Shown: piece after piece, positions 1 through 4,468 of the stretch | How positions within the stretch are numbered: position 1 is the first letter of the stretch | Layout: every line of letters starts with the position of its first letter | Assembly (NCBI GenBank): GCA_041568335.1 | Contig: JBFFZZ010000224.1 | Location: 1 to 5,277, forward strand | DNA length: 5,277 bases | Direction: 5' to 3' | From: WVWW01 sp041568335 | GTDB taxonomy: Bacteria; Acidobacteriota; Polarisedimenticolia; Polarisedimenticolales; Polarisedimenticolaceae | Made by a program: the position numbers and the translations under genes | The notes under the pieces: model-generated | Databases searched by the model: none | The model's input: the letters and a program-made list of their open reading frames with translations, nothing else | What the model was told of the DNA's origin: nothing

Positions 1-957
1 ACGGATCTGCTCGACCGCGAACGTGTCCCGCACGCGATGCTGTTTCACGGTCCGGAGGGCGTCGGCAAGTCATCGACCGGCCGGCTGGTGGCACGGGCGC
101 TGATCTGCCGCGTTTCCGGCTGCGGCACGTGCGACGACTGCCGGCTGTTCGATGCGGGAAACCACCCCGACTTCATCCACGTCAAACTCGAGCTTCGCAA
201 GGACGCCAAGGAGCTCCGCAAGCGGATCGTCGTCGACCAGATCCGCCGGGTCGCGAGCCTGATCGGGACGGCTCCACGCGCCGGCGCCCGGCGGGTGGTT
301 CTCATCGATCCGGCGGACAAGATGAACCTCGAGGCGCAGAACGCGCTGCTCAAGACGCTGGAGGAGCCGCCGCCTCACGCGGTGTTGATCCTCATCGCCG
401 CGCGGCCTCAGGTGCTCGTTTCGACGGTGCGCTCCCGCTGCTTCGCGCTGGGCTTCGGGCCGCTACGCGCGGAGCAGCTCGCCGGTTTGCTCGAGTCTCG
501 CGGCATCGATCCGCGGGAGGCACGAACCCGGGCTGCGCTCGCCGAAGGGCGGCCGGGGCGCGCGATCGAGCTGGACCTGGAGATGCTCTACGAGCGGCGT
601 GAAGGGTTGCTCACCGGGCTGGAACGGTTGGCGTCCAAGCCCGACCTCAAGATGCTCCAGGAACTCGCCGCGTCCGTCGCCGGCAAGGACGAGCCCGCGC
701 TGCAGGCCAATCTCGAGCTGCTCGCGGGTCTGCTCCGTGACGCCGCACGCTGCGCCGCCGGGGACCCTGCCGACGTCCTCGTGCACGCGGACCTGGCCGA
801 CCGCCTGTCGCGTCTCGGTTCGACCCTCGGCGCCGAACGCGCCTCCGGGCTCGTGGCCTCGACCGACAAGCTGCGCGACCAGCTGCGCTTCAACCTCAAC
901 CGAACCCTCGTCGCCGAGAGCCTGCTCGCCGCCGTCGCCGGCGGCCCGCTCCCCTGA
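1..957 (+). CDS. holB: DNA polymerase III subunit delta' (clamp loader), 5' partial
   Basis: The reading frame is open from base 1, so the true start lies left of the window; the ATG at 37 falls inside the conserved core and is not the start. The visible 318 residues read like clamp-loader delta', the AAA+ subunit that helps load the beta sliding clamp at the replication fork. Visible features are a P-loop GPEGVGKS (residues 17-24 of the visible part), a four-cysteine zinc module (C36-x4-C41-x2-C44-x2-C47) followed by NHPDF, the segment VVDQIRR, a degenerate Walker B region (LIDPADKM) and the family stretch NALLKTLEEPPPHA with the SRC sensor motif. The non-acidic Walker B fits delta' better than DnaX, which has DExx there. 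The C-terminal third is the less conserved collar domain. It converges on the methyltransferase gene across a 214-bp gap. Only the N-terminal few tens of residues seem missing. Confidence 0.93.
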   Translation, partial: TDLLDRERVPHAMLFHGPEGVGKSSTGRLVARALICRVSGCGTCDDCRLFDAGNHPDFIHVKLELRKDAKELRKRIVVDQIRRVASLIGTAPRAGARRVVLIDPADKMNLEAQNALLKTLEEPPPHAVLILIAARPQVLVSTVRSRCFALGFGPLRAEQLAGLLESRGIDPREARTRAALAEGRPGRAIELDLEMLYERREGLLTGLERLASKPDLKMLQELAASVAGKDEPALQANLELLAGLLRDAARCAAGDPADVLVHADLADRLSRLGSTLGAERASGLVASTDKLRDQLRFNLNRTLVAESLLAAVAGGPLP

Positions 958-974
958 CCCGCTCGCAGCGCCGC

Positions 975-1142
975 TCCGCTCCGCCCGCAACGCGCTGGGT
1001 CGAGCGGAGCTTTGACCGAGGCTGCGGGCATCCCGCATACGGGAAAGAGGGCGCCGGCTTCAGCGACTTGTGAAGTCGTATGACGGAACCGGAAGGCCGA
1101 CCGTCCGCGAAGCTCGACCCAGCGCGTTGCGGGCGGAGCGGA
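975..1142. repeat. Long perfect inverted repeat (31-bp arms) in a convergent intergenic gap
   Basis: The arm at 975-1005 is the exact reverse complement of 1112-1142: 31 pairs with no mismatch, enclosing 106 bases. The enclosed part has its own hairpins: TCCCG-CATA-CGGGA at 1031-1044 and CGACTT-GTG-AAGTCG at 1064-1078. There is no T tract on either side, so it is not a textbook intrinsic terminator. Its position between two gene ends would let it block read-through or protect RNA 3' ends from both directions. The alternative is a small non-coding mobile element (MITE- or REP/BIME-like) with terminal inverted repeats. I see no clear target-site duplication at the flanks and no second copy in the window. 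The arms are certain; the role is inference. Confidence 0.85.
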
Positions 1143-1171
1143 TCCGACGAGACGGTGAGAATCTGCGCGCG

Positions 1172-2575
1172 TCAGTCGCGGGTCCGGCACAGCAGGACGA
1201 CGGTCTCGACGTGGTGCGTTTGCGGGAACAGGTCGATCGGGGCGACGCGCTCCAGGCCGTAGCCCGCTTCGAGGAAGGGCTTGAGGTCGCGCGCCAGCGT
1301 GGGTGGGTCGCAGGAGACGAGGATCACGCGTGCCGGTTCGAGCGCGAGGATGCCGGGGGCCACGCCGCGGCCGAACCCGCTGCGAGGGGGGTTGGCGACG
1401 ACGAGTTCGGCCGGCTTGCCCTGCTGGGACCGCAGGTACGGTTGAACGGTTCCGTGCACGTGGTGGGTGTTCTTCAGGCCCGCCCGACGCGCGGTTCGTT
1501 TGCCCGCGTCGATCGCGTCGCGATCGGCATCGCAAACGACGACGTGACGCGCTCCGGCGCGGGCCAGGTGCAGGCCGAACGCGCCGACGCCTCCATAGAG
1601 GTCGAGCACCCGTTGCCCCTGGACGTCGCCGGCGAGCTCGAGCACCCGATCGATCAGCGCCGCTCCGCCCGTCGGGTTGACCTGCATGAACGACGCGGCC
1701 GGAAGGCGGAACTCGAAGCCACCGACGCGCTCGACGATGAACGGTTTCCCGTGCAGCGGCTCGACACGCACGCCTCCGCGCCGGCCCGGCCGAGCGTGGA
1801 GGGAAACGACGGCGTCCGTCCCGGCCGCCAGCTCACGGGCCAGATCGGCGGCGCCCGGGAAGGCGCTCTTCGTGCCCCACAGGCCGACGAGCCGGCGTCC
1901 CGCCGAGCTCACTCGAATCAGGATCCGGAACGGACCGTGGCGCACGAGCTCCGCGGCAACGTCGTCGCGGCGGGCGACGAAATCGCGGATCGACCCCAGC
2001 ACCTCGTTGGCCCGCTCGCCTTGCAGCGGGCAGTCCGTCAGGTCCACCAGGGAGCGTGCGCCGTCGATCCGACCCCACAGGCCGATGGCGACGGCGCCGT
2101 CCGGGCCCCGGCCCGCGCTGAACTCCACCCGGTTGCGGTAGCCGAGCGGCGGCGAGGGCCGGGAGACCGCATCGACGCGCGGGTCCGGGATCCCGGCAAT
2201 CCGCTCCAGCGCGTCGACGATCAGCCTGCGCTTCCAGCGTTGCTGGCGCTCCTCGGGGAGCGGCATCCAGGGACAGCCTCCGCAACAGACCTGATGCGGG
2301 CAGGGAGGATCGCGGCGGTCGTCCGAGGCACGCTCGACACGGATGCCGACGCTCTCGACGAAACGGGCTCGAACCCGCTCGGCCCTTGCCCACAGCCGGT
2401 CTCCGGGGAGTCCCCCCTCCACGAACCAGACCCGACCCTCCGAGCGACCCACGCCACGGCCTCCCGAGACCAGCCCGTCGATCTCGATCAGCGTCTCGGA
2501 GCCTGTTGCGAGAGCCCCTATATTTTGTGGCAATCGGATCTCCGAATGCCTCATCTTGGACTTTTCACTTGACAT
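1172..2575 (-). CDS. rlmD: RlmD/TrmA-family rRNA (uracil-C5)-methyltransferase with TRAM domain and 4Fe-4S cluster
   Basis: This SAM-dependent enzyme methylates C5 of a uridine, most likely in 23S rRNA. Domains in order: an N-terminal TRAM RNA-binding domain (about residues 27-80); the cluster motif C92-x5-C98-GG-C101 with a likely fourth ligand C182 (DCPLQ); the GYRNRVEFS strand (145-153); SFMQVNP (295-301); SAM motif I VLDLYGGVGAFG (323-334); motif IV NPPRSG (395-400); the nucleophile C422 in SCDPPTLARDL; and FPQTHHVE with the likely general base E457. At 467 residues it is of normal length. NPPR rather than DPPR recalls RlmC, so the target base (U1939, U747 or a tRNA site) is not certain. 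The start is uncertain: the ATG at 2575 and the ATG at 2554 lack a Shine-Dalgarno, while a TTG at 2533 has GGAG six bases upstream and would give 453 residues with the TRAM domain intact. A 500-residue antisense frame here is a GC artefact. Confidence 0.9.
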   Translation of the reverse strand: MSSEKSKMRHSEIRLPQNIGALATGSETLIEIDGLVSGGRGVGRSEGRVWFVEGGLPGDRLWARAERVRARFVESVGIRVERASDDRRDPPCPHQVCCGGCPWMPLPEERQQRWKRRLIVDALERIAGIPDPRVDAVSRPSPPLGYRNRVEFSAGRGPDGAVAIGLWGRIDGARSLVDLTDCPLQGERANEVLGSIRDFVARRDDVAAELVRHGPFRILIRVSSAGRRLVGLWGTKSAFPGAADLARELAAGTDAVVSLHARPGRRGGVRVEPLHGKPFIVERVGGFEFRLPAASFMQVNPTGGAALIDRVLELAGDVQGQRVLDLYGGVGAFGLHLARAGARHVVVCDADRDAIDAGKRTARRAGLKNTHHVHGTVQPYLRSQQGKPAELVVANPPRSGFGRGVAPGILALEPARVILVSCDPPTLARDLKPFLEAGYGLERVAPIDLFPQTHHVETVVLLCRTRD

Positions 2576-2598
2576 CGATTTCTTTTGAGGGGTATGGT
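2569..2598 (+). promoter_or_regulatory. Candidate sigma70-type promoter reading into the gene-free region
   Basis: A perfect -35 TTGACA (2569-2574), an 18-bp spacer and a -10 TATGGT (2593-2598, 4 of 6) are followed by a GC-rich discriminator (GCTCCCC). The start of transcription would be near 2605. GC-rich discriminators are known from stable-RNA promoters under stringent control, so growth-rate control is possible but inferred. The -35 overlaps the annotated ATG of the leftward methyltransferase gene, which either makes the two compete or suggests that gene really starts further in (TTG at 2533). No + strand protein gene follows, so the product would be RNA. Confidence 0.55.
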
Positions 2599-2678
2599 GC
2601 TCCCCGTCGTTGAGGCCCCATCCGGGTCCGGGGTCCGTTCGGAAACAGAACGTCTCACTCAGATCGTAAGGGAAAAAT

Positions 2679-2880
2679 ATGCCTCTCGGGTGCTGGTCGC
2701 TCTCTCCGGGGAATCCTAGCCCGACCTCGATACACTGGAACCGGTCTTTGATCGGCTCCTCCTACCTACCGCCTGTCGGGGTCCTCTCCGGCAGGTATCC
2801 TGCTTTCGCCTACCGTTGGAGTCTTGACCCGTGCCAGGGTGAAGGTTCACCGGGGAGAGCGACCAGCATCCGACGAGCAT
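2679..2880 (+). ncRNA. Candidate 6S-like structured RNA
   Basis: Bases 2679-2715 pair with 2844-2880: 37 positions, 34 pairs (including four wobbles), three mismatches. Inside, a hairpin at 2822-2845 (ACCC/GGGT extended by CTT/AAG) abuts the 3' arm, a hairpin spans 2737-2759 (CCGGTC-TTT-GATCGG core) and another 2771-2796 (CCTGTCGG/CCGGCAGG). Known 6S RNAs are about 180-200 nt, with a long closing stem, a central bubble bearing a small hairpin on its 3' side and an apical stem; they bind and restrain sigma70 RNA polymerase. The size, long closing stem and hairpin placement fit. Short stretches such as GGCTCC before the apical part recall 6S sequences by eye. Against it: the interior folds as several hairpins, and the closing stem is unusually long and regular. 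The - strand also folds and ends in TTTTT just past the stem, so orientation is not certain. Ends are the stem limits, not mapped termini. Confidence 0.5.
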
Positions 2881-2889
2881 AGCCCTTGA

Positions 2890-2914
2890 GACCGCCGGCG
2901 TTTCGCCGGCGGTC
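2890..2914. terminator. GC-rich perfect hairpin after the 6S-like segment
   Basis: An 11-bp perfect stem (GACCGCCGGCG / CGCCGGCGGTC) closes a TTT loop nine bases after the long rod ends. There is no U tract on either strand, so it may be a 3' stabilising hairpin or an inefficient terminator. Two weaker hairpins follow on the + strand: AAAGCGA/TCGCTTT (2930-2936 with 2954-2960), trailed by a pyrimidine run, and AACTCG/CGAGTT (2988-2993 with 2999-3004), followed by TTC. Either could add to termination of the upstream RNA. Confidence 0.45.
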
Positions 2915-2957
2915 ACAATCCGTCCTCAAAAAGCGAAGATCGGTCCTGTTTCCTCGC

Positions 2958-2986
2958 TTTACTCTCTTTAGCTTCCACCGTAATTT
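2958..2986 (+). promoter_or_regulatory. Weak candidate promoter for the second structured RNA
   Basis: TTTACT (2958-2963, 4 of 6 to the -35 consensus), a 17-bp spacer and TAATTT (2981-2986, 3 of 6 to the -10) lie in the only AT-richer patch of the window. A start near 2993 would give an RNA of about 190 nt ending at the terminator at 3182. AT-rich sequence makes chance matches common, so this is only suggestive. Confidence 0.25.
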
Positions 2987-3026
2987 CAACTCGGTTCACG
3001 AGTTTTCAAACATTCGAGGACCAAAC

Positions 3027-3182
3027 GGACGGCTCGACTGGCGGCCGAGAATGACCGGGGGGGATTGGATCGGCCACCCGGCCGTCCATAAGGCAGCTGA
3101 GTAGCCCACCTCCCCCGCGAGGGGGAGTACCCGGCTGCCCTGCTTGGGGGCGATAACCAAGGTTATCGCCCCCTTCTTTTTT
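3027..3182 (+). ncRNA. Candidate structured non-coding RNA of unknown family
   Basis: Three consecutive structures lie upstream of and within a strong terminator. GGACGGC (3027-3033) pairs with GCCGTCC (3081-3087), enclosing smaller stems such as CTCG/CGAG (3033-3036 with 3046-3049) and CGGG/CCCG (3056-3059 with 3077-3080). GGCAGC (3092-3097) pairs with GCTGCC (3134-3139) and encloses CTCCCCC-GCGA-GGGGGAG (3110-3127), a 7-bp stem capped by a GNRA tetraloop. The third is the terminator hairpin. No + strand gene lies downstream before the terminator, so this is not an obvious riboswitch leader. I do not recognise the SRP, RNase P, tmRNA or common riboswitch signatures. It could be a separate RNA of about 155-190 nt or the 3' part of a longer transcript from 2605. 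The 5' end is a guess. Confidence 0.4.
3146..3182 (+). terminator. Strong intrinsic terminator (rightward)
   Basis: A perfect 13-bp inverted repeat (GGGGGCGATAACC / GGTTATCGCCCCC) is followed by TTCTTTTTT (3174-3182). The T tract exists only on the + strand, so it ends a rightward transcript. Its last bases overlap the stop codon of the leftward aroC (3183-3181). The same palindrome could also stabilise the aroC mRNA 3' end or weakly halt leftward transcription, but the sequence after the hairpin in that direction is not T-rich. Confidence 0.9.
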
Positions 3183-4353
3183 AGAACTCCGCGAGCTGTT
3201 GCCGATAGGCTTCGACGTTGCGCCGTAATTCACGGACGCTGTCGCCGCCGAACTTGATCAGGACTTCCTCGGCCAGGATCCAGGCGACCATCGCCTCGCC
3301 GACCACGCCCGCCGCGACGATCGGGACGGTGTCCGTTCGCTCCCGCACCGCCTCGAAGGGCTCCTTGGTCACGAGATCCACCGAGTCGAGCGGCTTGGGG
3401 AGCGAGGCCAGCGGCTTGAGCCAGCCCCGGCAGCGAATGGTCTCGCCGTTGCTCATCCCGCCCTCGATTCCGCCGGCGCGATTCGACGGGCGCACGAAGC
3501 CGCGCCCCGCCGAATAGAGGATCGGGTCGTGATGCTCGCTCCCGTGGCGTGACGTGGACTCGACACCTTCACCGACGCTCACCGCCTTGACCGCCTGGAT
3601 CGACATCAGCGCTCCCGCGAGGCGGCCGTCGAGTCGGCGATCCCAGTGCGCGTGGCTCCCGAGGCCGGCGGGGACCCCGCGCGCCAACACCTCGAACTCG
3701 CCGCCGATGGAATCACGATCCGTTTGCGCCCGCTTGACCGCACCGATCATGGCTTCCGTCGTGGCCACATCGAGCACACGCATCGGAGCGTCGTCAGGCA
3801 GCGCGAGCAACGCGTCGAACCGGTCGTCGCCCAGCGGCGGTGCCGGCACACCGCCGACCGCGGCAGTATGGCTCGTGACCTCGATACCGACGGACTCCAG
3901 CAACAGCTTGGCCAGCGCACCGGCGGCCGTACGCGCCGCCGTCTCACGCGCGCTCGACCGTTCGAACACGTCGCGCGCGTCGTACGTGTCGTATTTGAGG
4001 GAGCCTGCGAGATCGGCGTGACCCGGTCGCGGTCGGGTCACGCGTCGCGCCGTTTCGATGCCGGGTGGTGCGCCCAGCGGCGACATCGCCTCCGACCAGT
4101 TGCCGTGATCGATGTTCGTGATCTGCATCGCCACGGGTGAACCGAGCGTCTTGCCGAAGCGCACGCCGGCCAACCACGTGACCCGATCGCGCTCGATCTT
4201 CATCCGGCCGCCGCGCCCGAAGCCGCCCATGCGCCGTTTCAGCTCGCGATCGACGCGATCCGGATCGATCGCGATCCCCGCCGGCAGACCCTCCACGATC
4301 ACCTGGAGAGCCGGACCGTGAGACTCGCCCGCGGTGAGGAAGCGAAGGGCCAT
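3181..4353 (-). CDS. aroC: Chorismate synthase
   Basis: The enzyme converts 5-enolpyruvylshikimate-3-phosphate to chorismate, the last common step to aromatic amino acids, folate and quinones, using reduced FMN in the cytoplasm. The 390 residues are full length for the family. Visible landmarks are MALRFLTAGESHG at the N terminus with H12 in GESHG, RRMGGFGRGGRMKIERD (40-56), H112 in RPGHAD, the RSSARETAARTAAGA signature (132-146), GGIEGGMSNGE (294-304) and RTDTVP (339-344). Both histidines important for catalysis in the family are present. The start at 4353 is chosen because the family begins exactly here and GGAGG lies four bases upstream; the frame stays open further left in coding sense to 4695, but that extension is antisense to nnr and not protein-like. 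It is divergent from nnr (115-bp gap), and its stop codon sits in the U tract of an opposing terminator. Confidence 0.97.
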   Translation of the reverse strand: MALRFLTAGESHGPALQVIVEGLPAGIAIDPDRVDRELKRRMGGFGRGGRMKIERDRVTWLAGVRFGKTLGSPVAMQITNIDHGNWSEAMSPLGAPPGIETARRVTRPRPGHADLAGSLKYDTYDARDVFERSSARETAARTAAGALAKLLLESVGIEVTSHTAAVGGVPAPPLGDDRFDALLALPDDAPMRVLDVATTEAMIGAVKRAQTDRDSIGGEFEVLARGVPAGLGSHAHWDRRLDGRLAGALMSIQAVKAVSVGEGVESTSRHGSEHHDPILYSAGRGFVRPSNRAGGIEGGMSNGETIRCRGWLKPLASLPKPLDSVDLVTKEPFEAVRERTDTVPIVAAGVVGEAMVAWILAEEVLIKFGGDSVRELRRNVEAYRQQLAEF

Positions 4354-4356
4354 GAA

Positions 4357-4362
4357 ACCTCC
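4357..4362 (-). promoter_or_regulatory. Ribosome binding site of aroC
   Basis: GGAGGT on the - strand lies directly ahead of the ATG at 4353, with four bases between GGAGG and the start codon. The spacing is short but the core is strong. It fixes the family start and argues against the upstream extension of the frame. Confidence 0.75.
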
Positions 4363-4372
4363 GAAAACAACG

Positions 4373-4381
4373 ATCTTAGCA
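4373..4381 (-). promoter_or_regulatory. Candidate extended -10 element for aroC
   Basis: The - strand reads TGCTAAGAT, that is a TGn extension plus a hexamer matching the -10 consensus at 4 of 6. No good -35 lies 16-18 bp upstream, as is typical when an extended -10 is used. The implied start near 4366 leaves a leader of about a dozen bases that contains the ribosome site. Confidence 0.35.
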
Positions 4382-4407
4382 GTCCGTTCGTGGCCCGCCT
4401 GCTCGCC

Positions 4408-4437
4408 TTGACCCTGCGGAGAAAGGAGAACTATCTT
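4408..4437 (+). promoter_or_regulatory. Candidate promoter for nnr
   Basis: TTGACC (4408-4413, 5 of 6), an 18-bp spacer and TATCTT (4432-4437, 4 of 6) imply a start near 4444 and a leader of about 25 bases containing the GAGGAG site. This would place the ATG at 4469 as the first usable start. The elements lie back to back with the aroC promoter candidate. Confidence 0.4.
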
Positions 4438-4454
4438 GACTCTCGGTAGGGAGC

Positions 4455-4460
4455 GAGGAG
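4455..4460 (+). promoter_or_regulatory. Ribosome binding site of nnr
   Basis: GAGGAG lies eight bases before the ATG at 4469. A competing AAGGAG (4423-4428) sits seven bases before an in-frame TTG at 4436, which would add 11 residues. The ATG is preferred because family members commonly begin with a MKILT-type N terminus. Confidence 0.6.
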
Positions 4461-4468
4461 CGGGTCCG

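Larger units (their letters stand above)
2576..3180. other. 605-bp stretch without a credible protein gene
   Basis: Short open frames exist on both strands here, but none has a recognisable domain, good ribosome site or the codon pattern of the neighbours. From left to right it holds a promoter, a leader with two small hairpins (GGCCCC/GGGGTC at 2614-2635 and CGTTC/GAACG at 2636-2652), a long-range rod-like structure (2679-2880), a GC hairpin (2890-2914), an AT-richer patch (43 G+C in the 100 bases 2915-3014), a second set of nested hairpins (3027-3139) and an intrinsic terminator (3146-3182). The structure density and the terminator orientation point to rightward non-coding RNA, either one of up to about 575 nt or two shorter ones. 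Confidence 0.6.

Noticed and set aside
588..1535. 315-residue - strand open frame across holB, the inverted repeat and the methyltransferase end
   Set aside because: It overlaps two real genes, is Arg/Pro-rich and has no domain.
1070..2572. 500-residue + strand open frame
   Set aside because: It is antisense to a full-length enzyme with all catalytic motifs. Its translation is Arg/Ala/Glu-rich low-complexity with no domain, a usual shadow in GC-rich DNA.
2679..2882. 67-residue + strand frame starting with ATG
   Set aside because: It coincides with the limits of the long-stem RNA candidate, lacks a ribosome site and shows no protein features.
2988..3004. tRNA T-arm-like hairpin (AACTCG-GTTCA-CGAGTT)
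   Set aside because: The loop has five bases instead of seven when the stem is fully paired, and no acceptor, D or anticodon arms surround it.
2886..3104. 72-residue + strand frame with a TTG start
   Set aside because: Its start lies just ahead of a GC hairpin which supplies its first residues. No ribosome site or domain was seen.
2599..3182. SRP RNA, RNase P RNA or tmRNA
   Set aside because: I found no GGAAGGAAGCA-type SRP loop, no GAGGAAAGUCC or ACAGA core of RNase P, and no tmRNA TYC/CCA end or tag reading frame on either strand.
3006..3233. 75-residue - strand frame across the terminator
   Set aside because: It is antisense to the hairpin region and overlaps the aroC 3' end in another frame; low-complexity Gly/Pro-rich sequence.
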